Shown here: positions 35,746 through 43,883 of the stretch, piece by piece
Numbering within the stretch: position 1 is the first letter of the stretch
Layout: every line of letters starts with the position of its first letter
Source of the DNA: Streptococcus mitis
GTDB lineage: Bacteria > Bacillota > Bacilli > Lactobacillales > Streptococcaceae
Length of the DNA: 64,000 nt
Direction: 5' to 3'
Assembly: GCF_013305725.1 (NCBI RefSeq)
Contig: NZ_CP047883.1
Span: forward strand, 1,033,001 to 1,097,000
The notes under the pieces: model-generated
Database searches by the model: none
Seen by the model: the letters and a program-made list of their open reading frames with translations, nothing else
Told to the model about the DNA's origin: nothing
Translations under genes and position numbers: made by a program

Positions 35746-36581
35746 TGTTTTCAAATGCGAATAGCTTTAAAGCAAAAATCAAAAACATTTCAAAAGATAA
35801 GGGAATTCCAGCTCAACAAGTACAACAACATTATTTAATTGAGCAAGTGTTAAAGCTGATTTCTACTAGTTCTTATAGAGATTCCTTCATTGTAAAAGGA
35901 GGGTATCTAATAGGTCAAATGATTGGACTAGATAAGCGAACCACAATGGATTTAGATGTCACTCTGAAGGGAACCGAAATGAGCAGAGAAAATTTGATTC
36001 ATATCTTTGAAGAGATTCTTTGTTCTAAAACTGATGGATTTTCATTTTCAGTAGATAAGCTAGAGCCTATTCGCCAAGATGATGAATATGGAGGATTTTC
36101 ATTAAAATTAAATGCAACTTTTGATACATTAAAGGAGGTTGTTTTTATTGATATTACTACTGGTGATAAAATCACACCAAGAGAAATTACTTATTCAATG
36201 ACTTCTATCTTTACTAATGAAAGCATCAAGATATGGACATATAATCTAGAGACTGTACTTGCTGAAAAGTTAGAAACGATCATTAGTAGGGGATTAGCTT
36301 CGACACGCCCACGTGATCGATATGATCTTTTCACCTTGTATAAACTTAGAAAAGAAGAGATTAATCTTAAAGTATTAAAAAATGCACTTGAAAATACGGC
36401 AGAAAAACGTAAAAGTAAAGATACTATTTATAATTGGGAAGAACAAGTGAGAGGAATTGAAATTTCTGATTATCAGAAAGAGCTATGGATTCGTTATCAA
36501 CGCCAATTTAAGTATGCTAAAGATATCTCATTTGATAACTCTGTTCAGGTTATTAAGGAAATTATGCAACAAATATTTTAG
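35745..36581 (+). CDS. abiEii: AbiEii nucleotidyltransferase toxin
   Basis: 278 residues. The DNA-polymerase-beta-like motifs are FIVKGGYLIGQM (GG motif, about residues 48-55) and TTMDLDVTLKG (D-x-D), then VFIDITTGD (third Asp) and the lysine-rich LAEKLETIISRGLASTRPRDRYDLF of the type IV toxin family. Related toxins block growth during phage infection by transferring nucleotides. Both genes look intact, so this is a working abortive-infection system on the ICE. Confidence 0.92.
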   Translation: MFSNANSFKAKIKNISKDKGIPAQQVQQHYLIEQVLKLISTSSYRDSFIVKGGYLIGQMIGLDKRTTMDLDVTLKGTEMSRENLIHIFEEILCSKTDGFSFSVDKLEPIRQDDEYGGFSLKLNATFDTLKEVVFIDITTGDKITPREITYSMTSIFTNESIKIWTYNLETVLAEKLETIISRGLASTRPRDRYDLFTLYKLRKEEINLKVLKNALENTAEKRKSKDTIYNWEEQVRGIEISDYQKELWIRYQRQFKYAKDISFDNSVQVIKEIMQQIF

Positions 36582-36623
36582 TACAAAAGCAACTCATTCG
36601 TAAATCAGTGAGTTGCTTTTGTA
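36582..36623 (+). terminator. Terminator of abiE
   Basis: TACAAAAGCAACTCA (36582-36596) and TGAGTTGCTTTTGTA (36609-36623) form a perfect 15-bp stem with a T-run in the right arm. It begins directly after the abiEii stop codon. Confidence 0.8.
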
Positions 36624-36669
36624 TTCCAATAACCTCAAAAATGTGATAAAAATTTCAACTACTCTTATC

Positions 36670-36675
36670 TATAAT
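36670..36675 (+). promoter_or_regulatory. -10 box ahead of the conjugation leader
   Basis: TATAAT at 36670-36675 without a clear -35. It is the only good -10 between the abiE terminator and the first conjugation gene, and predicts a leader of about 180 bases. Confidence 0.45.
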
Positions 36676-36699
36676 AAAGCTACCTGTTCTTTGAAAATT

Positions 36700-36850
36700 G
36701 AATTCACTCCGTCTTGATTAGCGTGCCTGTGTAAGTAGGGACTGAGAGTATTTCCCTGTGAAGGGCAACTGGCACAAGACGTGTGTGAGAATTTTCTAAC
36801 AGACACGGAGTTTATCGTTACCAGACTCAAACGATGCGACAAACTAGATA
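36700..36850 (+). ncRNA. Structured 5' leader of the conjugation operon
   Basis: The non-coding stretch 36624-36862 contains nested perfect stems: ACTCCGT (36706-36712)/ACGGAGT (36805-36811); CGTCTTG (36710-36716)/CAAGACG (36775-36781); GTGCC (36723-36727)/GGCAC (36771-36775); and ATCGTT (36814-36819)/AACGAT (36830-36835). The first two share three bases, so they compete or stack. No terminator T-run follows. I do not recognise a known riboswitch; it may control translation or serve as a conserved ICE RNA. Confidence 0.6.
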
Positions 36851-36862
36851 AAGGAGTTAATC

Positions 36863-37162
36863 ATGAAGGTAGTAAACTTGTATGATTTGAAACAAATGGG
36901 AAATAAAGGTGGTTGTACCATCCAATTGATTCATCACTTTCCTTTTGGTATGGGCTTAGGACATCTCAAAAAAGACTACATTGAATTTAAACGTATTGGT
37001 ATCTTTGATGGGAAAGCAGTAGAAGTAACTCTTCGAGAACCTTATTCGAGAGATCTACTGCAGGTTGTCAAGTCAATTAAGCAACGTCAGAAATTGATAG
37101 CTTATCGTTATAAAGAAGGAAAGCTGCTATTTGTGAAGAAGGAGGCATCAGATGTCCTCTGA
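36863..37162 (+). CDS. First conjugation-operon gene, hypothetical
   Basis: 99 residues, basic, with AAAGGAG 8 bases upstream. It contains GNKGGCTIQLIHHFPFGMGLGHLKKDYIEF then a beta-rich KAVEVTLREPYSRDLLQVVKS stretch. No recognised domain. The position right after the structured leader and the overlap with the next gene (11 bases) suggest an early conjugation or relaxosome accessory role. Confidence 0.72.
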   Translation: MKVVNLYDLKQMGNKGGCTIQLIHHFPFGMGLGHLKKDYIEFKRIGIFDGKAVEVTLREPYSRDLLQVVKSIKQRQKLIAYRYKEGKLLFVKKEASDVL

Positions 37163-37640
37163 ACAACAGGAACGAATGGCAGTTCAATATGCAGAGCGTA
37201 GTCTTTTATTTACTGTAAAAAGTCTCTTAAAGATTCTAGAATGGTCTAGACGTCAGGCCTTAGCACAGGATTCCGCCTATAAGATAGGGGTGCAGAAATT
37301 AGAAGAATTGCTACAATCTCCTTATTCGATTGATACGATTAATCTGAAAAAAGATTTCTTAGACAAACCAATTGATATAGAGAAATTTAAAGCTTTTTTA
37401 GAAAAAGAAGAGATTCCTTTAGCCATCGCTTGGCAAGGGGATTCTCTACATTTCTACACGAAAGACCGTTCGATTCTGGACAATCATTTAGACCATCTGT
37501 TAGAAAAAATGGTTAATGATCCGGAGAAATTAGCTGATTTTACTATGGATCAGTCATTAGACGATGCAATTGATGAGGCTAAATCCCAAATAACCTTTAG
37601 ACAAGAAGGGGCCGTCAAACAGAAAGAGATGGTGAGATGA
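37152..37640 (+). CDS. PcfB/DUF3801-like conjugation accessory protein
   Basis: 162 residues. An N-terminal helical part (AERSLLFTVKSLLKILEW) is followed by a compact KAFLEKEEIPLAIAWQGDSLHFYTKDRS domain and an acidic tail. This pattern and its place directly before VirD4 match PcfB, a relaxosome protein that contacts the coupling protein. It overlaps virD4 by ATGA. Confidence 0.65.
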   Translation: MSSEQQERMAVQYAERSLLFTVKSLLKILEWSRRQALAQDSAYKIGVQKLEELLQSPYSIDTINLKKDFLDKPIDIEKFKAFLEKEEIPLAIAWQGDSLHFYTKDRSILDNHLDHLLEKMVNDPEKLADFTMDQSLDDAIDEAKSQITFRQEGAVKQKEMVR

Positions 37641-38975
37641 TGTACAGTGGAAAGAAATTCCTACTATTCTCACTGTTAGGCATCTTACTAGGCTATGTCT
37701 TTCATCGTTTGACGCTTTTGTATGATTCCTATACTGGAAATACATTAGATAAATGGACTCATCTTCTGATGGAAGGTCAAGATGAAGTTCTTCAGTCGCC
37801 ATGGAATATTTCTTTTACTGGAAAATCAAGTGCTTTTTTTCTACTAGGCTTTGTGACGATGTTGCTGGTTTATCTCTATCTAGAGACTGGTAAAAAACAA
37901 TACCGAGAAGGGGTAGAATACGGGAGCGCCCGTTTTGGAACTCTAAAAGAAAAGAAGTTTTTTTACGGTAAGGAATTTTCTCATGATACGATCTTAGCAC
38001 AAGATGTTCGTTTGACATTATTAGATAAAAAACCACCTCAATATGATAGAAATAAGAATATTGCGGTGATCGGAGGTTCAGGAAGTGGGAAGACATTTCG
38101 CTTTGTGAAACCCAATCTGATTCAGATGAATAGTTCTAATATTGTAGTGGATCCTAAAGATCACTTAGCTGAGAAGACAGGCAAACTCTTTTTAGAACAT
38201 GGCTACCAAGTAAAGGTGTTAGATCTAGTTAATATGAAGAACTCAGATGGCTTCAATCCTTTTCGCTATATAGAGACAGAAAATGATTTGAATCGCATGC
38301 TGACGGTTTATTTCAATAACACCAAAGGCTCTGGATCCCGTAGTGATCCATTTTGGGATGAAGCTTCTATGACTTTGGTACGAGCTTTAGCCTCCTACTT
38401 GGTCGATTTCTATAACCCACCTAAAACAAGAGAACAGCTCATTGAAGAAAGTCGTTTGAATCAAACAGAATACCAAAACTTGTTGAAACGTCAAAAAAAA
38501 GAAGTGGAAGAGCGAAAAAAACGAGGGCGTTATCCAAGTTTTGCGGAAATCTCAAAACTCATTAAACACTTATCCAAGGGTGAAAACCAAGAAAAAAGTG
38601 TCTTAGAAATTCTATTTGAAAATTATGCTAAAAAGTATGGGACTGAAAATTTTACCATGCGAAATTGGGCAGATTTCCAAAATTATAAGGATAAGACTCT
38701 GGATTCTGTTATAGCTGTAACCACTGCTAAATTTGCCCTCTTCAATATTCAAAGTGTCATGGATTTGACCAAAAGAGATACCCTTGATATGAAGACATGG
38801 GGCCAGGAAAAATCAATGGTTTACTTAGTTATCCCAGATAACGATAGTACCTTTCGCTTTCTTTCAGCCCTCTTTTTTTCAACCGTATTTCAAACCCTAA
38901 CAAGACAAGCAGATATTGATTTTAAGGGTCAATTGCCTCTTCATGTGAGAGTCTATTTAGATGAGTTCGCAAATA
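37637..38975 (+). CDS. virD4: VirD4/TraG coupling protein, exon 1 (N-terminal part)
   Basis: Codes for residues 1-446 of a 626-residue type IV coupling protein. Two N-terminal membrane helices (about residues 7-24 and 66-86) precede Walker A IGGSGSGKTFRF near residue 145 and the NIVVDPKDHLAEKTG motif. The exon ends inside Walker B (VYLDEFAN). A group II intron starts after base 38975; the unspliced frame runs on for only 18 codons to a stop at 39031. Joining to 41795 restores ...DEFANIGEIPDF... exactly in frame (1,881 bases in total). It pumps DNA-relaxase to the transfer channel. Confidence 0.93.
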
Positions 38976-41794
38976 GTGTGACACGTTCTACGCCCAAAGC
39001 GGTAGGAATAACCGACAAAAGCGTAGCCTAAAGTCACAAACAATTTAATAATGTGGTTTTAGAGAACTGCATAACTGAAATCTCAAATGATGGGGTAACG
39101 CCCTGAAGGGGATTCGCTAATACTCCGAATAGCGTTGGTCGGATACAGACGACTAAGGTTATAAGCTCGGGGAAGTCGTGCGAAGCACACCCTAAAGTAG
39201 AAATACTAGGAAAGATACCTAGAGGTAGGTGTTGTGTGTGACAGTGCGGGCGGGGTTATCATATGGTTAGAATGACCAAATAAGTGGTCTGACAAAATTC
39301 CGAATGTACAGCTCTAAACGAATGGCTGGTAGAAATACCAGTGTACTAATGGGTACGCAAGTGGGGTAAAGTAAAAGTTGTTAGTATGAAATACCCTCTG
39401 TGTTTACAGGACACAGGTATCTTAAGAAAAGTCTTGAAGATAATACTTGCAGGGCTAAAGGAATGACCTAAGTGGTAACAATCCTAAGTTATGTGGAACG
39501 TGGAAAGCAACCAATACGGGAGCTGACTGTAACAGCGACAAAGTACCGTAGTTGTATCGAAAATGAAAAGTCTGAAAGAACCTTTTCTACAATAAGTGCA
39601 TTTATGGTTGTGAGAGTAGTGGCACAGTACCGTTGAAGCCGTGATAATAAGCGGTGGAGGGATAGCCACAAGCCGATACTGAATTTTCTTTCATGTCTAT
39701 ATAGTAATCACCAAAAGGAGATTTTCATAGCTGTCGTGGTGCGACTAAGAAAAAATCATTCTCCGATAGGGAGTTGGTTACTATGGCAAAACGAATTGTA
39801 AATAAAGCAGAACGAAATGCAGAAAGGTATGATGCTAAAGAAATAGGATATCAGCTTTATGAAGATAGCCTAAAAGGGAAGAGATTTGATAGACTTATGC
39901 CAATAATTGTCTCTGACCAAAACATCATACTTGCATATCGAAATATCTGCAAGAATAACGGGAGTAAAACTCCTGGTACAGATGGTAAAACGATTGTAGA
40001 AATACAGAAATTACCTATCAAAATGGTCATAAAAACCATCAGAAACAAGTTAAACTATTATCAACCAAAGAAAGTCAGACGAGTAGAAATCCCGAAAGAT
40101 AATGGAAAGACAAGACCTCTTGGAATTCCGAGTATTTGGGACAGACTGATACAACAGTGTGTCTTACAGGTTTTAGAGCCAATCTGTGAAGCTAAGTTTC
40201 ACGAAAGAAACAATGGTTTCAGACCGTATAGGTCTACACAGAACGCAATAGCACAGTGCTATAAAATGGCACAAATACAAAATCTTCACTTTGTTGTAGA
40301 TGTGGATATTACAGGCTTCTTTGATAATATTGACCACTCAAAACTTATCCGTCAGTTATGGGGATTGGGAGTACAGGACAGAAAGCTGATTATGATAATC
40401 AAGCAAATGTTAAAAGCAGATATTCTGTTCAAAGATATAGTCATCACACCAGAAACAGGCACACCTCAAGGTGGCATTCTATCTCCGCTACTAGCTAATG
40501 TAGTACTGAATGAACTGGACTGGTGGGTTGCTAATCAGTGGGAAATGTTCAAAATCAAAGAGGGAAGTACAGGCTACGAGTTTACAAAGGTTGATAACGA
40601 GGGAAACATACTCACAATAGATCGAACGCAGAAATGGAACAAGCTCAGAGCAAAAACCGACTTGAAAGAAATGTATATCATAAGATATGCGGATGATTTT
40701 AAAATATTCTGTAGAGATTATGTGACAGCGGTTAAGGTAATGGGTGCGACAAAGTTATGGTTAGCTGAAAATCTTCACTTGAAGACAAGTGATGAAAAAT
40801 CAGGAATTACCAACCTTAGAAAGAACTACACGACTTTTCTTGGAATAAAATTCAAGGTAGTACCAAAAGGGAATAAATGGATTATTCGTTCCCATATGGC
40901 AGATAAGAGTAAAGCAAAGGTTATCAGTAAACTGGGTTCTGTTTGGAAGGATATTAAGAATCCAAGCAAACAAAGTGAATTAGATAAAAATATAAGTCTT
41001 TACAACGCTACGGTAATGGGAATGCACAATTATTACTGTATGGCAACGCTTGTATCAGCTGATTTTGCGGAAATAGCCTTTAAGGTTACAGGGAAAAGCA
41101 ACGGAATGAATCATAACAAACGATGCTTTCCCATAGAGAAACAAGGTGAAATTACAAGTAAATACATCTTGGATAAGTACGGAAAGTCCAAACAATGTAG
41201 ATGGATAAATGGTCGTATGATTGTTCCTGTCGGATATGTATCTTATGAATATCCAAAATATAAAAGACGTGAAGTCAACAAATATGTGAGGAAATACTCA
41301 GACGCTGAAAACTGTATCAGCTTTGAGGTTATGAAGTACATGATGGAAAATGCTCATCTCTATCCTACATTAGAAATGGCAGATAATGCTCTTTCAAGGT
41401 ATATAGCACAAAGAGGCAAATGTGCTGTTACTCATAATGCTTTGACCATTGTGGATATGGTCTGTGAACACATCAAGCCTTGCAAAGGAGAAAGAAACGA
41501 TACTTACAGGAATTTAATTATTCTCTCAAAAGAAGTATCGGATTTGGTAGGAGCAGAAAATAGCAATAAAGTAAGTAAGATACTTAAAAACCTACCATTG
41601 ACCAATGAAATGCAAGAGAAAATCAATAAGCTTCGTGAACACAGGGAGCTAGAAATGATACAATTCAATGACTATATAGGCACTAAAAAGTAAGATTTAG
41701 TCGGTGGAACGCCGTGTGATGGGAAACTATCACGCACGGTGTGGAGCGGGGGAAAAGCCCGAGGTGGTAACACCAGAGGCTTACCTATCGCTAT
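38976..41794 (+). mobile_element. Group II intron with maturase, inserted in virD4
   Basis: 2,819 bases. The 5' end is GTGTGAC, a group II start. The ribozyme domains fill 38976-39782 (non-coding, many hairpins). The maturase occupies domain IV, and 41700-41794 holds domain V/VI-like sequence (CGCCGTGTGATGGGAAACTA with CACGCACGGTG) ending in CTATCGCTAT. Boundaries were set by the VirD4 reading frame: removal gives AAT-ATC-GGA, Asn-Ile-Gly, in the conserved DEFANIGEIPDF motif. Confidence 0.93.
39783..41693 (+). CDS. ltrA: Group II intron reverse transcriptase/maturase/endonuclease
   Basis: 636 residues from the ATG at 39783 (AGGGAG 9 bases upstream). RT domains 0-7 include SKTPGTDGKTI, RRVEIPKDNGKTRPLGIP, VVDVDITGFFDNIDH, TPQGGILSPLLANVVLNELD and the catalytic YADD in IIRYADDFKIFC. 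The maturase X region follows, and a C-terminal HNH endonuclease has CAVTHNALTIVDMVCEHIKP with NLIIL. All parts appear intact, so the intron should splice and be mobile. Confidence 0.95.
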   Translation: MAKRIVNKAERNAERYDAKEIGYQLYEDSLKGKRFDRLMPIIVSDQNIILAYRNICKNNGSKTPGTDGKTIVEIQKLPIKMVIKTIRNKLNYYQPKKVRRVEIPKDNGKTRPLGIPSIWDRLIQQCVLQVLEPICEAKFHERNNGFRPYRSTQNAIAQCYKMAQIQNLHFVVDVDITGFFDNIDHSKLIRQLWGLGVQDRKLIMIIKQMLKADILFKDIVITPETGTPQGGILSPLLANVVLNELDWWVANQWEMFKIKEGSTGYEFTKVDNEGNILTIDRTQKWNKLRAKTDLKEMYIIRYADDFKIFCRDYVTAVKVMGATKLWLAENLHLKTSDEKSGITNLRKNYTTFLGIKFKVVPKGNKWIIRSHMADKSKAKVISKLGSVWKDIKNPSKQSELDKNISLYNATVMGMHNYYCMATLVSADFAEIAFKVTGKSNGMNHNKRCFPIEKQGEITSKYILDKYGKSKQCRWINGRMIVPVGYVSYEYPKYKRREVNKYVRKYSDAENCISFEVMKYMMENAHLYPTLEMADNALSRYIAQRGKCAVTHNALTIVDMVCEHIKPCKGERNDTYRNLIILSKEVSDLVGAENSNKVSKILKNLPLTNEMQEKINKLREHRELEMIQFNDYIGTKK

Positions 41795-42336
41795 TCGGAG
41801 AAATCCCAGATTTTGCTGAACAAACCTCAACAGTCCGTTCTCGGAATATGAGTCTCGTTCCTATTCTTCAAAATATTGCCCAACTTCAAGGGCTCTATAA
41901 AGAAAAAGAAGCTTGGAAAACCATTCTTGGGAACTGTGATAGCTTAGTCTACTTAGGTGGGAATGATGAAGATACCTTTAAATTTATGAGTGGCTTACTC
42001 GGTAAACAAACCATTGATGTTCGAAATACGAGTCGTTCCTTTGGCCAGACAGGTTCAGGATCCCTTTCTCATCAAAAGATTGCTCGTGATTTAATGACAC
42101 CTGATGAAGTCGGAAATATGAAACGGCATGAATGCTTGGTTCGAATTGCTAATATGCCAGTCTTTAAAAGCAAAAAATACAATTCAACCAAGCATCCAAA
42201 CTGGAAGTACCTAGCCAATCAAGAAACCGATGAACGGTGGTGGAACTATCAAATCAATCCTTTGAATCAAAGACAAGAAAATCATCTTGAAGGCCTTAGA
42301 ATTCGAGATTTAACTTTTGAATCTAGTTTAAAATAA
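41795..42336 (+). CDS. virD4: VirD4/TraG coupling protein, exon 2 (C-terminal part)
   Basis: Starts TC-GGA-GAA-ATC at the intron 3' border and gives residues 447-626 after splicing: IGEIPDFAEQTSTVRSRNMS, then ILQNIAQLQGLY and CDSLVYLGGNDEDTFKFMS, all conserved in VirD4/TraG. Without splicing a chimeric frame starts in the intron tail at 41704, but it lacks Walker A and cannot be functional. A polycistronic continuation follows 20 bases downstream. Confidence 0.9.
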
Positions 42337-42356
42337 AAATAGAAAAGAGGAAATAG

Positions 42357-42599
42357 ATGATTACGCATTTTAAAGGTTTTGTTTATGGAGTAGACGCAAG
42401 TGCTATGTTTGCACAAGCTATGTCTTTGTTACAGAAGGGATTGATTGCAGTTGGTGCCTTTCTCGTTGTTGTGGGAATTGTCAATCTTGCAACCAACATT
42501 AAAGATGGTGGACCAGGTGTTCGGAATGCCATTCTTGAAATTGTCGGTGGAGTTATGGTCGGGGCTGCTGGAGCCTTTGTAACCCAGATTTCAATTTAG
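42357..42599 (+). CDS. Small two-helix conjugation membrane protein
   Basis: 80 residues with two hydrophobic helices (about 26-46 and 60-77) separated by the short basic loop NIKDGGPGVRNA. This VirB2/TrsF-like layout is common immediately before the VirB6-like gene in Gram-positive systems. AAAGAGGAA precedes the ATG. A pilin-like or channel-subunit role is inferred from context. Confidence 0.75.
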   Translation: MITHFKGFVYGVDASAMFAQAMSLLQKGLIAVGAFLVVVGIVNLATNIKDGGPGVRNAILEIVGGVMVGAAGAFVTQISI

Positions 42600-42615
42600 G
42601 AGGATAAACAATGAC

Positions 42616-43470
42616 ATGAATCTTAGTTTAGTCTCACCCTTTGTTTACCTTGCATCTGAAAAAATATCAGCTGAAAATTTATTTGAAGGATTTAATGTGG
42701 ATTTACAATCTACGGTAGATCTGATTAAATCCCTATCTAGCTACAATCCAACAGTTTGGACTTACATGTCTAGTATTACTAAAAGTGTCATGCAACCTCT
42801 TGGAGTTGCGATTTTATCAGTTGTTCTCATCTTAGAATTTTCGAAGATGGCAAAGAAAATTGCTAACTCTGGTGGAGCGATGACCTTTGAAGCATTAGCG
42901 CCGATGTTGATTAGTTATATTATGGTTGCAGTTGTAATTACCAACACTACCGTCATTGTAGAAGCCATCATTGGGATTGCGAGTCATGCCATTGAACAAG
43001 TGGCCTCGATTGTGGCTCACGGTGGGGCAAAGTATGATACAATCTCTGGATTAAAAGGGTCAGGATTTATTGGCCGGATGATTGTGGGCTTTTTCGCCCT
43101 CCTCATTTGGCTAGTTCGGATAGTAAGTGCAGCCATGGTCAATCTTTTGGTATCTATTCGATTTATTCAACTCTACCTTATGATCCCATTTGCCCCTCTT
43201 ACGATTCCAACATTTTTAAGTGATGAGTGGAAGTCTATTGGTATTGGCTATTTAAAAAATATTATGGTCTATGCGGTACAAGGGGTTCTTATTTTTCTGA
43301 TTGTTTCTCTTGTTCCTTTGTTTGAATCTGCTGGGAAAATAGCTGTTTCAAATGGTGCAGGAGTCCTGCAATCTCTTGCGATTATGTTTGGTAGTTTAAT
43401 ACAAGCTATCTTACTGATTATTGCCCTCGTTGGTTCTCAACGTACGGCTCGCTCAATCTTAGGTATGTAA
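42616..43470 (+). CDS. VirB6/TrbL-like conjugation channel protein
   Basis: 284 residues with about six membrane helices (near 58-74, 93-117, 153-180, 185-200, 216-237 and 251-275), the pattern of VirB6-like inner-membrane subunits. The GGAGG site is 12 bases upstream, and between it and the start lies a complete ATG-ACA-TGA minimal frame (42611-42619) overlapping the true start; this could modulate translation. Confidence 0.83.
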   Translation: MNLSLVSPFVYLASEKISAENLFEGFNVDLQSTVDLIKSLSSYNPTVWTYMSSITKSVMQPLGVAILSVVLILEFSKMAKKIANSGGAMTFEALAPMLISYIMVAVVITNTTVIVEAIIGIASHAIEQVASIVAHGGAKYDTISGLKGSGFIGRMIVGFFALLIWLVRIVSAAMVNLLVSIRFIQLYLMIPFAPLTIPTFLSDEWKSIGIGYLKNIMVYAVQGVLIFLIVSLVPLFESAGKIAVSNGAGVLQSLAIMFGSLIQAILLIIALVGSQRTARSILGM

Positions 43471-43476
43471 TTAGAT

Positions 43477-43512
43477 AAAGGCTAAGAAGTGATTGCTTCT
43501 TAGCCTTTTTAG
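43477..43512 (+). terminator. Intrinsic terminator inside the conjugation operon
   Basis: AAAGGCTAAGAAG (43477-43489) and CTTCTTAGCCTTT (43496-43508) form a perfect 13-bp stem with a 6-base loop and a T-run (TTTTT). It lies in the 53-base gap between the VirB6-like gene and prgI, both of which must be made for transfer, so it should work as a partial terminator (attenuator). Confidence 0.8.
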
Positions 43513-43523
43513 AAAGGAAAGTC

Positions 43524-43883
43524 ATGAATACACGTGTCTTTAAAGACATCTCAAAATACCAACACAGGGCTTGGTTAGGTTTCACTACAAGACAAATCAT
43601 CTTTGTTTTACCAGCCTTTATTGTCACAATTATTGTTTTGGGCTTGAATCTCTTTTTCTGGCAATTTGGAGATTGGTTTGTTTACGGTTTTGTGTTTGCC
43701 TTTACCATCCCCCTCATGCTTTTTGGAGTCTATAAACCCAATGATTTATATTTTGAACATTATTTGAAATACCGTCTACATTTTGAATTAACGGTTCCCC
43801 TACGCACAATTACAGGAAAGAAAGGATCTGAACATGAAAAGAAAATCAAATACATTAAAGAAACAAAAAACTTCAATGACTAA
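43524..43883 (+). CDS. PrgI-family conjugation membrane protein
   Basis: 119 residues. RVFKDISKYQHRAWLGFTTRQ at the N-terminus, two membrane helices (about 24-44 and 50-68), then LMLFGVYKPNDLYFEHYLKYR is the PrgI signature (VirB3-like). GAAAGGAAA precedes the ATG, and it overlaps virB4 by 50 bases. It anchors the VirB4 ATPase at the membrane. Confidence 0.88.
   Translation: MNTRVFKDISKYQHRAWLGFTTRQIIFVLPAFIVTIIVLGLNLFFWQFGDWFVYGFVFAFTIPLMLFGVYKPNDLYFEHYLKYRLHFELTVPLRTITGKKGSEHEKKIKYIKETKNFND

Noticed and set aside
38976..39031. Natural C-terminus of VirD4 at 39031
   Set aside because: Those codons are intron sequence. Joining 38975 to 41795 restores the conserved motif and frame exactly.
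39484..39671. Minus-strand frames inside the intron 5' region
   Set aside because: They are shadows of ribozyme stems with no ribosome site and unusual composition.
41704..41794. Separate gene start for the 3' part of virD4 at 41704
   Set aside because: This stretch is the intron domain V/VI region; the residues before GEIPDF have no VirD4 similarity.
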